Assembly: GCA_002278935.1 (NCBI GenBank)
Contig: NCJL01000002.1
Span: forward strand, 186,001 to 250,000
Reading direction: 5' to 3'
Source: Gallionellales bacterium 39-52-133
GTDB taxonomy: Bacteria > Pseudomonadota > Gammaproteobacteria > Burkholderiales > Gallionellaceae
Length of the DNA: 64,000 bases
This document shows positions 1 to 8,821 of the stretch, one piece after another. Position 1 is the stretch's first letter. The number at the start of each line of letters is the position of its first letter. The translations under genes were made by a program, and so were the position numbers. The notes beneath the pieces are model-generated. The model saw only the letters and a list, made by a program, of their open reading frames with translations. It ran no database searches and was not told the origin of the DNA.

Positions 1-135
1 ACATCTCCTGCAAAAGTGGGGAGTGCGCAGACAGGGCAAAGCGCTGAATTTAATGCAGGCAGAGATACGTCGCAGGCGGGACACCAAACCTCGGCGCTGG
101 GTGTGCCACACAGCAAGCAGGGCTGTTCGGGCAAT

Positions 136-158
136 ATCTGCGCAATTTTTGTGCAGAT
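136..158. repeat. 10-bp inverted repeat upstream of bioB
   Basis: ATCTGCGCAA and TTGTGCAGAT are separated by three T and match as an inverted repeat with one mismatch. It lies about 90 bp before the bioB start. It could be an operator or a weak terminator of an upstream gene outside the window. It does not resemble the BirA or BioR boxes I know. Apart from this and the putative promoter, I see nothing firm in bases 1-247. Confidence 0.35.
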
Positions 159-181
159 GTTTAAAAATATGCTGTGCAAAA

Positions 182-210
182 TTGACAAGTAGGCTCCCTG
201 ACCTGAAAAT
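182..210 (+). promoter_or_regulatory. putative sigma-70 promoter of the bio genes
   Basis: A perfect -35 hexamer TTGACA (182-187) is followed after 17 bp by GAAAAT (205-210, 4 of 6 matches to TATAAT). It would start transcription about 30 bp before the bioB ATG. Assignment is by eye only. Confidence 0.4.
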
Positions 211-247
211 GTCGGCTTAATCCGCTATCTTGATCGATTTTATCCCT

Positions 248-1246
248 ATGCAAACTCAAACTGTAAAGCTGTATCGCCCGGCTCCCGCTACAACAGACAA
301 AAACGAACGCTGGAGTGTGGCCGAAATCGAGGCCTTGTTCAAGCTGCCTTTCAACGACCTGATGTTCAGGGCGCAGCAGGTGCACCGCGAAAACTTCGAT
401 CCCAATGCGGTGCAGCTGTCCACGCTGCTGTCGATCAAGACCGGCGGCTGTTCCGAGGATTGCGGCTACTGCCCGCAGTCAGCTTTTCATTCTGCGGGTG
501 TGGAAAACAGAAAGATGCTGGATGTGGCGGAAGTGGTGAAGGCCGCGCAGGCGGCAAAAGACAGCGGTGCCGGGCGATTCTGCATGGGTGCGGCCTGGCG
601 CGAGCCCAGCGATGAAGATATGGAAAGCGTGGTGGAAATGGTCAAAGCCGTGCGCGGGCTGGGCATGGAAACCTGCGCGACGCTGGGGATGCTGAAGGAT
701 GAGCATGTGGCACAGCTGAGCGATGCGGGTCTGGATTACTACAATCACAACCTCGACACCGCGCCTGATTTTTACGGCGATATTATTTCGACGCGCGACT
801 ATCAGGACAGACTGGATACGCTGGAGCGTGTGCGCAAGGCAGGCATGCATGTATGCAGCGGCGGCATTGTCGGCCTGGGCGAAAATATCACGCAGCGCGC
901 CGGTTTGATCGCACAACTGGCGAATATGAATCCCTATCCCGAAAGTGTGCCGATCAACAATCTGGTCAAGGTCGAAGGCACGCCGCTGCAGGATGCCGCC
1001 GATATTGACCCGCTGGATTTTGTGCGCATGATTGCAGTCGCGCGCATCACCATGCCCACCACCCGCGTGCGCCTCTCGGCAGGACGCCAGCAGATGAGCG
1101 AAGTGGTGCAGGCCATGTGCTTCCTCGCCGGTGCCAACTCGATGTTCTATGGTGACCAGCTGCTGACCACCGGCAATCCCGATGTGGCAAGGGATCGTGC
1201 GATGCTGGACAAGCTGGGTATGTATCCCTTTACTGAAAATCACTAA
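248..1246 (+). CDS. bioB: biotin synthase BioB
   Basis: Radical-SAM enzyme that inserts sulfur into dethiobiotin, the last step of biotin synthesis. The 332-residue product carries the CxxxCxxC cluster motif (Cys68, Cys72, Cys75, in [13 protein letters not shown]), which binds the 4Fe-4S cluster for SAM cleavage. Downstream TIM-barrel motifs such as YYNHNLDT and SGGIVGLGE are typical of the family. I chose the ATG at 248. A TTG six codons upstream (230) is open but has no better ribosome site. First gene of a bioB-F-H-C cluster; a palindrome lies between it and bioF. bioA and bioD are not in the window. Confidence 0.96.
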   Translation: MQTQTVKLYRPAPATTDKNERWSVAEIEALFKLPFNDLMFRAQQVHRENFDPNAVQLSTLLSIKTGGCSEDCGYCPQSAFHSAGVENRKMLDVAEVVKAAQAAKDSGAGRFCMGAAWREPSDEDMESVVEMVKAVRGLGMETCATLGMLKDEHVAQLSDAGLDYYNHNLDTAPDFYGDIISTRDYQDRLDTLERVRKAGMHVCSGGIVGLGENITQRAGLIAQLANMNPYPESVPINNLVKVEGTPLQDAADIDPLDFVRMIAVARITMPTTRVRLSAGRQQMSEVVQAMCFLAGANSMFYGDQLLTTGNPDVARDRAMLDKLGMYPFTENH

Positions 1247-1254
1247 AAACTTTG

Positions 1255-1312
1255 TCCACAGATTACTCAGATTCACACAGATGAAGCGTCTTTATTCTGT
1301 GTAATCTGTGGA
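1255..1312. repeat. CCACAGA-type inverted repeat between bioB and bioF
   Basis: The right arm reads ATTCTGTGTAATCTGTGGA (1294-1312). Its complement TCCACAGATTACACAGAAT matches the left arm starting at 1255, except for an extra 9-nt unit in the left arm (TCCACAGATTAC, then TCAGATTCA, then CACAGAT). The same architecture occurs between gatA and gatB (12844-12989), so this is a dispersed repeat family. The right arm contains the only GTGGA-like Shine-Dalgarno sequence before bioF. Confidence 0.7.
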
Positions 1313-1315
1313 TGA

Positions 1316-2590
1316 ATGCCTTTCATGCCTTTTGCCAAATTACATACCGAACTGGAAAGTCGAGCTGCACAGGGCCTGCTGCGCCGTCGCCGCACACTGG
1401 CATCTGCACAGGGTGTGCGCATCACGGTGGATGGCAAGAGCTATCTGTCGTTCTGCAGCAATGATTATCTTGGCCTTGCCAGCCACCCAAAACTAATCGA
1501 AGCGTTGCAGCAGGGAGCGCAGCAATTTGGCGTGGGCGCCGGTGCATCACATCTGGTGAGCGGTCACTTCGAGACGCATCAGCAGTTTGAGGCGGCGTTT
1601 GCCGAATTTGTCGGAAAGCCTGCGGCACTGGCTTTCTCGACCGGGTACATGGCGAATCTTGGCGTAGTGCAGGCGCTGGTCGGGCGTGGTGATACGGTGT
1701 TTGCCGACAAGCTGAATCACGCGTCATTAAATGATGCGATGCTGTTGTCACGGGCTGAGGTGAAGCGTTACCGCCATAACGATATGGCACATCTGGCGGG
1801 GCTACTTTCACAAACCAAAAGTGGACGCAAACTCATCATCACCGATGCGGTGTTCAGTATGGATGGCGATATTGCACCGGTGCCGGAACTGCTGGCGCTA
1901 TGTGAGCAATACGATGCCTGGCTGCTGCTGGATGACGCGCACGGATTTGGCGTGCTGGGTGAGCAGGGACGAGGTACTTTGTCATACTGCAAATCCCCCC
2001 CGGCCCCCCTTTTACAAAGTGGGGAGAGAGAATCGCATGCTGATTACAAATTAAATCCTGACAGAGAACTTTCCCCACTTTGGAAAAGGGGGGGTAGGGG
2101 GGATTTAAACACTTCCAGAATTATCTACATGGCAACCCTCGGCAAGGCCGCCGGTGTATCCGGTGCCTGCGTGGCTGCGGAGCAGGTGGTCATCGATACC
2201 CTGCTGCAAAATGCGCGCAGCTATATCTACACCACGGCCAGCCCGCCGGCATTGTCTGTAGCGTTACTGGCCAGCCTGCAAATTTTACGCGATGAAGACT
2301 GGCGGCGCGGGAAGCTGCAGCAACTGATTGCGCAGTTGTGCGCAGGCGTGCGCGATTTGCCATGGCAGATGATGGCATCATCGACGCCCATTCAGCCGCT
2401 GCTGGTGGGCGGCAATGAAGCCGCGCTTTCCCTGAGTGATGGCCTGCGGGAGCGCGGTATCTGGGTGCCGGCGATACGCCCACCCACGGTGCCGCAGGGC
2501 ACCGCACGTTTGCGCATTACCTTGTCGGCGGCGCACACGGAAAATGATATTGATGAATTGCTAAAGGCGCTGCATGAGCTTGCACATTGA
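1316..2590 (+). CDS. bioF: 8-amino-7-oxononanoate synthase BioF, carrying an in-frame insertion
   Basis: PLP-dependent alpha-oxoamine synthase condensing pimeloyl-ACP (or -CoA) with alanine. Family motifs are intact: CSNDYLGL near the N-terminus, GASHLVSGH, DDAHGFGVLGEQGRG, and the PLP-binding lysine Lys277 in ATLGKAAGVSGA. The protein has 424 residues against about 384-390 for the family. The excess corresponds to residues about 226-264, encoded by a 116-bp palindromic repeat (1991-2106) between the DDAHG motif and the PLP lysine. The reading frame is kept, so the enzyme may be functional with an enlarged loop. Start: ATG 1316; an in-frame ATG at 1325 is equally possible. Overlaps bioH by 17 nt, which suggests translational coupling. 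Confidence 0.93.
   Translation: MPFMPFAKLHTELESRAAQGLLRRRRTLASAQGVRITVDGKSYLSFCSNDYLGLASHPKLIEALQQGAQQFGVGAGASHLVSGHFETHQQFEAAFAEFVGKPAALAFSTGYMANLGVVQALVGRGDTVFADKLNHASLNDAMLLSRAEVKRYRHNDMAHLAGLLSQTKSGRKLIITDAVFSMDGDIAPVPELLALCEQYDAWLLLDDAHGFGVLGEQGRGTLSYCKSPPAPLLQSGERESHADYKLNPDRELSPLWKRGGRGDLNTSRIIYMATLGKAAGVSGACVAAEQVVIDTLLQNARSYIYTTASPPALSVALLASLQILRDEDWRRGKLQQLIAQLCAGVRDLPWQMMASSTPIQPLLVGGNEAALSLSDGLRERGIWVPAIRPPTVPQGTARLRITLSAAHTENDIDELLKALHELAH
1991..2106. repeat. 116-bp palindromic (MITE-like) element inside bioF
   Basis: The outer arms (1991-2024 and 2072-2106) are nearly perfect inverted repeats. The left begins AAATCCCCCCCGGCCCCCC and ends AAAGTGGGGA; the right is its complement with few mismatches. 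The G/C-homopolymer-rich arms are unlike the surrounding coding sequence. As protein it adds Pro/Gly/Arg-rich residues with no counterpart in other BioF proteins. No transposase is present, so it is non-autonomous or a hairpin-type repeat. Confidence 0.85.
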
Positions 2591-3338
2591 GTCGCAAGGC
2601 AGCGGCGAACCACTGCTGCTGATACATGGCTGGGGCATGCATGGCGGCATGTGGGGTCAGGTTGCCGAACAGCTGGCGCTCACCCATCGCGTGCATCTGG
2701 TCGATCTGCCGGGTCATGGTGGCAGCGCAGCATGCACGCCGTATGAGCTGGATAATCTGGTGCAGCAACTTAGTGAGCAATTTGGAGAGCCGCTCGCGGT
2801 GTGCGGCTGGTCGCTGGGCGGGCAGGTGGCATTGCGCTGGGCGCAGCTGCATCCGGAGCAGATCAAAAAACTGGTGCTGGTCGCCACCACACCCTGCTTT
2901 GTGCAGCAGGATGACTGGAGTGGTGCGATGGCCGCAGAAACCTTGCAGGATTTCGCCGCATCGCTGATGCAGAATCATGCGCTCACGCTCAAGCGTTTTC
3001 TCGCGCTGCAGTTGCGCGGCAGCGAAAATGAACGCGAACTGTTGCTCGATTTGCGCGCCCGCCTGTATGCCAATGGCGAGCCGGATATAAAAGCGCTGCA
3101 GGGAGGCCTGGATATTTTGCGCGATACCGATTTGCGCGGCCAGTTAAAGCACCTGGCACAGCCCGCGCTGGTGATTGCGGGCGGGCGCGACACGCTGACA
3201 CCAGCGGCAGCATCGGAATACCTGGCACAGACTTTACCCGATGCCCGGTTTGTAAAGATTGAGGGTGCTGCCCATGCACCGTTCCTGTCGCATCCACAAA
3301 TTTTTATGCAGCATATGACGAGCTTCCTGAATGAATGA
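2574..3338 (+). CDS. bioH: pimeloyl-[ACP] methyl ester esterase BioH
   Basis: Alpha/beta hydrolase of 254 residues that removes the methyl group from pimeloyl-ACP methyl ester, ending the BioC-BioH pimelate route. The oxyanion-hole HGWGMHGGMW motif lies near residue 18. The nucleophile Ser80 is in CGWSLGG. The triad Asp is expected in GGRDTLTP and the His in GAAHAPFLSHP. Overlaps bioF at its start and bioC at its end (8 nt), so all three are probably translated as a coupled unit. Confidence 0.93.
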   Translation: MSLHIESQGSGEPLLLIHGWGMHGGMWGQVAEQLALTHRVHLVDLPGHGGSAACTPYELDNLVQQLSEQFGEPLAVCGWSLGGQVALRWAQLHPEQIKKLVLVATTPCFVQQDDWSGAMAAETLQDFAASLMQNHALTLKRFLALQLRGSENERELLLDLRARLYANGEPDIKALQGGLDILRDTDLRGQLKHLAQPALVIAGGRDTLTPAAASEYLAQTLPDARFVKIEGAAHAPFLSHPQIFMQHMTSFLNE

Positions 3339-4200
3339 ATTTGAAATAGATAAAAAGGCCGTACGCCGCGCCTTCAGCAAGGCCGCCACGCAATACGATG
3401 CGGCCGCGGTGATGCAGCGTGAAGTATGTGTGCGCATGCTGGAACGGCTGGGCTATATAAAGCAGAAACCGGCAACCGTGCTGGATGTGGGTAGCGGCAC
3501 CGGCTGGGGCACCAGACAGCTGGGGGAGCGTTATCCGGCCGCGCAGATTGTCGCGCTCGATATTGCGATGGGCATGTTGCAGGCGTCGCGCGGCACAGCA
3601 AGCTGGTGGAACAAACTGTTTGCCGGCTCTAGCCGCCAGTATGTATGTGCCGATATGGAGGCCTTGCCGCTCAAAGCCGGCAGCATGGAGATGGTATGGT
3701 CCAATCTTGCGGTGCAATGGTGTAACGACTTGCCCGCCACCCTGGCAGAATTTAATCGGGTATTGAAAGTGGACGGGCTGCTGATGTTCTCCACCTTCGG
3801 CCCGGATACGCTGAAGGAAATCCGCAACGCGTTTCAGGGCGTGGATGGCTACAATCACCTTAATCGTTTCGCCGACATGCACGACATCGGCGACATGCTG
3901 GTGGCCGGAGGCTTTGCCGATCCGGTAATGGATATGGAATACATCACGCTGACCTACAACGATGTTAAAGCCGTGATGCAGGACCTGCGCAGCATTGGTG
4001 CGCATAACGCGACCGCAGGCAGATCAACCGGCATGATGGGAAAGATGGCGTGGGGCAGGGTGCTGGAAAATTACGAGCGCTTGCGCCGTGATGGCAAACT
4101 GCCTGCCACCTTTGAAGTGATCTATGGGCATGCGTGGAAACCGGAGCCCAAGAAAATTTCGGATGGCAGGGCGATTATTAAAACGCCATTCAAGCTTTGA
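3331..4200 (+). CDS. bioC: malonyl-[ACP] O-methyltransferase BioC
   Basis: SAM-dependent methyltransferase of 289 residues that methylates malonyl-ACP so that it can be elongated to pimeloyl-ACP. The glycine-rich SAM motif I, VLDVGSGTGWG, is at residues 50-60, and the acidic residue of motif II is in VALDIAMGML. The N-terminal AFSKAATQYDAAAVMQ segment is typical of BioC. Last gene of the bio cluster. The next 71 bp before the convergent rlpA hold no clear terminator, only a short CGCTAG/CTAGCG palindrome at the rlpA stop. Confidence 0.93.
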   Translation: MNEFEIDKKAVRRAFSKAATQYDAAAVMQREVCVRMLERLGYIKQKPATVLDVGSGTGWGTRQLGERYPAAQIVALDIAMGMLQASRGTASWWNKLFAGSSRQYVCADMEALPLKAGSMEMVWSNLAVQWCNDLPATLAEFNRVLKVDGLLMFSTFGPDTLKEIRNAFQGVDGYNHLNRFADMHDIGDMLVAGGFADPVMDMEYITLTYNDVKAVMQDLRSIGAHNATAGRSTGMMGKMAWGRVLENYERLRRDGKLPATFEVIYGHAWKPEPKKISDGRAIIKTPFKL

Positions 4201-4271
4201 TCAGATATATTTTTGTCTGGAGGCTCAGGCCTTAAGCATGAGTCAAGTCTGGCCGAATCTCAACGCTAGTG

Positions 4272-5225
4272 CTAGCGCAGACTCAGCATAGGTTTGAACC
4301 CCAGCATGGACTGCAAATCAAGCGCGGTTGCGCGCGCCGTATCGGCATTGGCGTAGGGGCCGATGCGCACCCTCACCATACCGTTCTTTTGCGACAGGCT
4401 AAGCTCCTTGCCGGTATGGCTGAGCTTGTTGCGCATGCTGGCCAGAAATTGTTCGGCTCCGCTCTGTGACCTGAAGATGCCCAGTTGCAGATAGGCCTCG
4501 CCCTTGGTGGAGGGTGTGTCTGCCGGCAAGGGCGTGACCTGTACGGGCGCTTTATAAATGGGCGAAATCGGCGCGGGAGCATTGCCATCCGGGATCAGGC
4601 TTTCCACTTCCACCATGCCCTGTCCGCTGCCGATAATGCCGAGCTTGCTGGCTGCGGTGTAGGAAAGATCGATGATGCGCTCATGCAAAAAAGGCCCGCG
4701 ATCATTTACGCGCACAATGACGGATTTGTTGTTTTGCAGATTCGTTACTCTGGCATAGCTGGGAATGGGCAGGGTGGTGGAGGCGGCAGTCATGCCGTAC
4801 ATGTCGTAAATTTCGCCGATGGACGTTTTCTGGCCGTGAAATTTTTTGCCATACCAGGAAGCAACGCCGCGTTTTTTATAGTTGCCTACCGCGGTTAGCG
4901 GCGTGTAATTTTTCTCCAGCACGGTGTAGGGCCGGTTCGCGTAGCGGTGCAGCGGTTCATTGCGCGGCACCGCATCGGGTATGTTATGCAAATCGACGGG
5001 TTCCTCTGTGCCGGGCCCGTCGCCAGCAAGGTAAGCACCGCCATTGGTTGGCGCGGGTGCTGCTGAGGTATAAGTTTCTGCAGCGGGCTCGCTTTGTGTT
5101 TCTGCCGCCACGGCACGTTCTGCCGCACGTGAAGTCTGCGGATCAGTGTCGCGCATGGAGGGATTGGCGCGGCAGGCAGCCAGTGCGATAGTCAGCAATA
5201 TAAAGCATAAATTCCGCAAGTTCAT
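4272..5225 (-). CDS. rlpA: septal ring lytic transglycosylase RlpA family lipoprotein
   Basis: Lipoprotein of 317 residues: a hydrophobic signal ends in a lipobox with Cys18 (IALAAC). A double-psi beta-barrel follows (about 119-205, GVASWYGKKFHGQKTSIGE, with the RVNDRGPF motif), and a SPOR domain occupies the C-terminus (about 242-317). RlpA proteins cleave or bind peptide-poor (denuded) glycan strands, and the SPOR domain recruits them to division sites. The middle linker is Ala/Pro/Thr-rich. Last gene of the mre-mrd-rod cluster, 86 bp after rodA; an AT-rich recurrent element lies in that gap. Confidence 0.92.
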   Translation of the reverse strand: MNLRNLCFILLTIALAACRANPSMRDTDPQTSRAAERAVAAETQSEPAAETYTSAAPAPTNGGAYLAGDGPGTEEPVDLHNIPDAVPRNEPLHRYANRPYTVLEKNYTPLTAVGNYKKRGVASWYGKKFHGQKTSIGEIYDMYGMTAASTTLPIPSYARVTNLQNNKSVIVRVNDRGPFLHERIIDLSYTAASKLGIIGSGQGMVEVESLIPDGNAPAPISPIYKAPVQVTPLPADTPSTKGEAYLQLGIFRSQSGAEQFLASMRNKLSHTGKELSLSQKNGMVRVRIGPYANADTARATALDLQSMLGFKPMLSLR

Positions 5226-5261
5226 CTGCTTCTCCAGTCAGAGCGATATTATTGTAAGTAT

Positions 5262-5282
5262 TTGATTATATTTAATATTTTA
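5262..5282 (+). repeat. AT-rich recurrent element, copy 1
   Basis: Reads TTGATTATATT, then TAATATTTTA. It is identical to the reverse complement of copy 5 (49193-49213) and one base different from copies 2 and 3. It lies 29 bp beyond the rodA stop and 36 bp before the rlpA start. The bases after it (AACAATCAGGCTGTATTGC) also resemble those after copy 2. Confidence 0.7.
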
Positions 5283-5311
5283 ACAATCAGGCTGTATTGC
5301 CTGTTGTCATG

Positions 5312-6406
5312 CTAGCTTTGTACCAATGTCTTGTGTGAATGTATGCTCATCAGCATACCGAATCCCAGGGACAGTGTCAGCATGGAGGTGCCACCGTAGC
5401 TGACCAGCGGCAACGGTACGCCTACAACCGGCAGGATGCCGGTGACCATGCCCATGTTGACAAAGGCGTAGGTGAAGAAAGTAAGCGTGATCGAGCCCGC
5501 CATCAGGCGTGTGAAGTAGGTGGAAGCATTGGCGGTAATCACGAAGCCGCGCCACATGATAAACAGGTAAACCGACAGCAGGACAAGGTTGCCGAGCAGG
5601 CCGAACTCTTCCGAAAATACCGCAAAAATAAAGTCGGTGGTGCGTTCGGGCAAAAATTCAAGATGGGTCTGTGTACCATTCAAATAGCCCTTGCCCAATA
5701 TACCGCCCGAGCCCACTGCGATCATGCCCTGAATAGTGTGGTAACCCTTGCCCAGCGGGTCCTCGGTAGGGTCGAGCAGCATCAGAATGCGCTGGCGCTG
5801 GTAGCCATGCAGGGCGTGCCACAAAAATGGCGCACTGGCGGCGGCGCTGATAAATAAACCGAGAATGACGCGCCAGCTTAACCCCGCGAGAAACAGCACG
5901 TAGAAACCGCTCGCGCAAATCAGCAAGGCGGTACCCAGATCGGGCTGGCGCAAGATCAGCGCAAACGGAACCGCCAGTATCAGCGCGGCGACGACATAGT
6001 TTTTCAGCGCCAGTGTTGCCTCGTGCCTTTCAAAATACCAGGCCATCATCAGCGGTACGGCAATTTTCATTAATTCGGAGGGTTGTATGGTGGCCACGCC
6101 CAGGTTCAGCCAGCGTCTTGCACCGTTCTGGATTTCACCGAAGAATGCGACACCAAGCAGCAGCATCATGCCCACGATGTAGATCGGCACGGCACTGCGT
6201 ATCAGGTAATGCAGCGGCATATTTGCTACCAGCCACAGCGCGGCGAAGGCCACCATTACATTCACAAGCTGGCCCAGTACGCGTTCCATGCTGCCTCCGC
6301 TGGCGCTGTACATCAGTATCAGACTTATCAGCATCAGTGCGCCCAGTGCGCCCAGCAGCATCGGGTCAAGGTGCGCCATAAAGCGGCGCTGCAACTGGTT
6401 AATCAT
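5312..6406 (-). CDS. rodA: peptidoglycan glycosyltransferase RodA
   Basis: SEDS-family polytopic membrane glycosyltransferase of 364 residues, about ten transmembrane helices, that polymerises lipid II for lateral wall growth together with PBP2. Family signatures include LNLGVATIQPSELMKI, LRQPDLGTALL, PERTTDFIFAVFSEEFGLLG and the C-terminal PLVSYGGTSML. The start overlaps mrdA by 8 nt, as expected for a tightly coupled RodA-PBP2 pair. Confidence 0.96.
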   Translation of the reverse strand: MINQLQRRFMAHLDPMLLGALGALMLISLILMYSASGGSMERVLGQLVNVMVAFAALWLVANMPLHYLIRSAVPIYIVGMMLLLGVAFFGEIQNGARRWLNLGVATIQPSELMKIAVPLMMAWYFERHEATLALKNYVVAALILAVPFALILRQPDLGTALLICASGFYVLFLAGLSWRVILGLFISAAASAPFLWHALHGYQRQRILMLLDPTEDPLGKGYHTIQGMIAVGSGGILGKGYLNGTQTHLEFLPERTTDFIFAVFSEEFGLLGNLVLLSVYLFIMWRGFVITANASTYFTRLMAGSITLTFFTYAFVNMGMVTGILPVVGVPLPLVSYGGTSMLTLSLGFGMLMSIHSHKTLVQS

Positions 6407-8300
6407 GCTCTGCCTCCAGTTTGATTTTGAGTGGCTGGGGAGGCGGGGGAACCTTGCCCAGCAGGTAGTAATCGATCACCTTGCGCGCGATGGGCGCAGC
6501 AATCGATCCGCCATGGCCGGCATTTTCTGCCAGCACTGCCAGCGCAATGCGCGGCTTGTCGGCGGGTGCAAAGGCGATAAACCAGGCGTGATCCCGATGA
6601 CGTTCGTGCACATCTTTCTCCACATATTTCTCGCCCTGCTTAATGCCGATAACCTGGGCGGTACCCGTTTTGCCGGCGAACTGATAGCTTGCCCCCGAGC
6701 CCGCCCAGGCTGCCGTGCCACCGGGCAGGGTGACGGCTATCATTGCCTTTTTGACCAGATCAAGATATTCGGATTTCAGGTGGATGTCGATGTCAACGGG
6801 CGGCTTGGGCGGCTCGGCAGAGGGGTCTGTTGAACTGGATGACAGTTTGACAAGATGGGGGCGATATCCGACACCATTGTTTGCCAGGATGGCGGTGGCA
6901 TAGGCAAGTTGCAGCGGTGTCACCAGCGTGTAACCCTGGCCTATGCCCACCGAAACAGTGTCACCCGGATACCAGATCTGATTGAAACGGCGGCGCTTCC
7001 AGTCCTGCGAAGGCAGCAATCCGGCTGATTCGCCTTCCATGTCCAGCCCGGTTTTTTTGCCAAAACCGAACTTCTCCATATAGTCATGCACGCCATCGAT
7101 GCCCATGTCCGTGGCCAGACCATAGTAGTAGGTGTCGCATGAAATAACGATGGATTTGAACATGTCTACCCTGCCATGACCGCCAACCTTCCAGTCCCGG
7201 TATTGGTGGCGATTGCCCGGCAGCGTAAAGTAACCGGGATCGCTGATGGTGTAGCTGGGCGTGCGCTTGCCGGTATCCAGGCCGGCAATGGCCATAAAGG
7301 GTTTGATGGTGGAGCCAGGCGGATACTGGCCGCGCAAAGCCCGGTTATTCAGCGGAACATCGAGCGAATTATTCAGTGCGTCCCAGGTTTCCGTATCGAT
7401 ACCATCGACAAATAAATTAGGGTCATATCCCGGTTTGCTGACAAAAGCCAAAACTTCGCCATTGCTTGGATCGATCGCCACCAATGCGCCGCGGAAGTCA
7501 CCGAAAGCTGTTTCGGCAACTTCCTGCAATTTGATATCCACCGTCAGTGTCAGTGTTTTGCCGGACTGGGGCGGGGTTCTCGATAATACCCGCACACCGC
7601 GGCCGGCGGCATCAACCTCAACCTGCTCAAAGCCCGTCGTGCCGTGCAGTTCGCGTTCATAACTCTGTTCCACACCTATCTTGCCGATATAGTCGGAACC
7701 CCGGTAGTTTTCAGCCAAATCACTTTTCTCAAGCTCGGCAAAATCCTTGTCGTTAATGCGGCCAACGTAGCCGATAAGATGCGAGGTTCGGTCCCGGTAT
7801 GGATATTCGCGGAACAGGCGCGCTTTTATCTCCACGCCTGGAAAGCGAAAACGCTGTGATGCAAAGCGCGCCACTTCGGCCTCGCTCAGACGGCTGCGTA
7901 TCGGATAGCTATTGGAGGTATGCGACTCGGTGAGTAATTTTTTGAAGCGCTTGCGATCCTTGGCCTGAATACTCACCAGCTCGGACAGCGCATTAATGGT
8001 GGCTTCCAGGTTGTCCACTTTTGCCGGTGAAATTTCCAGCGTGTATCCGGAATAGTTCTGCGCCAGTACCACGCCGTTGCGATCCTGGATCAGGCCGCGG
8101 TTGGGTACGATGGGTACGACCGAAATGCGGTTTTTATCCGCCAGCGTGGCGAAGTCGCTCTGGCGCACAACCTGAAGATAAACCAGGCGTGCCAGCAGAA
8201 TAAAGGCGAGCACCAGTACAAAAACAAGACTCAGAATCAGGCGCAGTCGGAAGAAGTAAATTTCGCGCTGATTGTTTTTCAGCTCTTTGTATTGCATCAT
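6399..8300 (-). CDS. mrdA: penicillin-binding protein 2 (peptidoglycan DD-transpeptidase)
   Basis: Class B PBP of 633 residues, the transpeptidase partner of RodA in the elongasome. One transmembrane segment (about 20-43) is followed by the dimerisation domain and the transpeptidase domain. The catalytic Ser330 is in STIK, the SxN-type motif appears as Ser387-Cys-Asp (SCDTYYY), and KTGT is at 544-547. The SCD form of the second motif is common in PBP2. Overlaps mreD at its start and rodA at its end. Confidence 0.96.
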   Translation of the reverse strand: MMQYKELKNNQREIYFFRLRLILSLVFVLVLAFILLARLVYLQVVRQSDFATLADKNRISVVPIVPNRGLIQDRNGVVLAQNYSGYTLEISPAKVDNLEATINALSELVSIQAKDRKRFKKLLTESHTSNSYPIRSRLSEAEVARFASQRFRFPGVEIKARLFREYPYRDRTSHLIGYVGRINDKDFAELEKSDLAENYRGSDYIGKIGVEQSYERELHGTTGFEQVEVDAAGRGVRVLSRTPPQSGKTLTLTVDIKLQEVAETAFGDFRGALVAIDPSNGEVLAFVSKPGYDPNLFVDGIDTETWDALNNSLDVPLNNRALRGQYPPGSTIKPFMAIAGLDTGKRTPSYTISDPGYFTLPGNRHQYRDWKVGGHGRVDMFKSIVISCDTYYYGLATDMGIDGVHDYMEKFGFGKKTGLDMEGESAGLLPSQDWKRRRFNQIWYPGDTVSVGIGQGYTLVTPLQLAYATAILANNGVGYRPHLVKLSSSSTDPSAEPPKPPVDIDIHLKSEYLDLVKKAMIAVTLPGGTAAWAGSGASYQFAGKTGTAQVIGIKQGEKYVEKDVHERHRDHAWFIAFAPADKPRIALAVLAENAGHGGSIAAPIARKVIDYYLLGKVPPPPQPLKIKLEAEHD

Positions 8301-8821
8301 AATTCGTTGGGGTCATTGCGCGTGCGGCGCATGGTTTGCAGCAACATGGACAGTGGCATCCACAGCAAAGCCGATGTCAGCGTGCCGAGGAAGAACTCCC
8401 AGGAGATCGTGCCGCGTATCAGCCAGTGTACGGCTGCAAAAACCGCATAGCTGATCAGCAGTAAGGGAAAAACCTGCAAGGGCTGTTCGCGCACATCAAA
8501 CATCTGAATGCGCCGATGCAGCAATATCCCGCCAAACGCCAGCACCGAATAAGACAGGGCATGCTGGCCGAACAGGCTGGAATCGGCCACATCCGCGAAG
8601 ATCCCGATTGCCCACGCCATGCCGATGCCGATGCGATGGGGTTTATGCGTGCACCAGTAAAGCAGTACCAGGGCCGCAAAATCGGGCCGCAAGGCAAGCC
8701 ACAGGCCTTCCCAGGGCAGCCAGTTCAGCATTAGCGCAACAAACAGGCTCATGCCGATAAATGCAGGATTTGCGGGTAACAGAAATTCCTGATCTTTAGA
8801 ATAATGATCGCCTGCTCTCAC
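8297..8821 (-). CDS. mreD: rod shape-determining protein MreD
   Basis: Small integral membrane protein of 174 residues with about five hydrophobic helices, part of the MreBCD-RodA-PBP2 elongation complex. MreD is poorly conserved, so the call rests on size, hydrophobicity, the motif WAIGIFADVADSSLFGQHAL and position between mreC and mrdA. Both ends overlap the neighbours by 4 nt. Confidence 0.92.
   Translation of the reverse strand: MRAGDHYSKDQEFLLPANPAFIGMSLFVALMLNWLPWEGLWLALRPDFAALVLLYWCTHKPHRIGIGMAWAIGIFADVADSSLFGQHALSYSVLAFGGILLHRRIQMFDVREQPLQVFPLLLISYAVFAAVHWLIRGTISWEFFLGTLTSALLWMPLSMLLQTMRRTRNDPNEL

Noticed and set aside
8-26. CAAAAGTGGGGAG at the window start, similar to the arm end of the bioF palindrome
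   Set aside because: Only about 12 bases match and the rest of the element is absent; too short to call a copy.
479-1276. Long minus-strand open frame across bioB
   Set aside because: It is antisense to biotin synthase, whose motifs are complete on the plus strand; His-rich shadow translation.
3304-4005. Minus-strand open frame across bioC
   Set aside because: Shadow of bioC; no family features.
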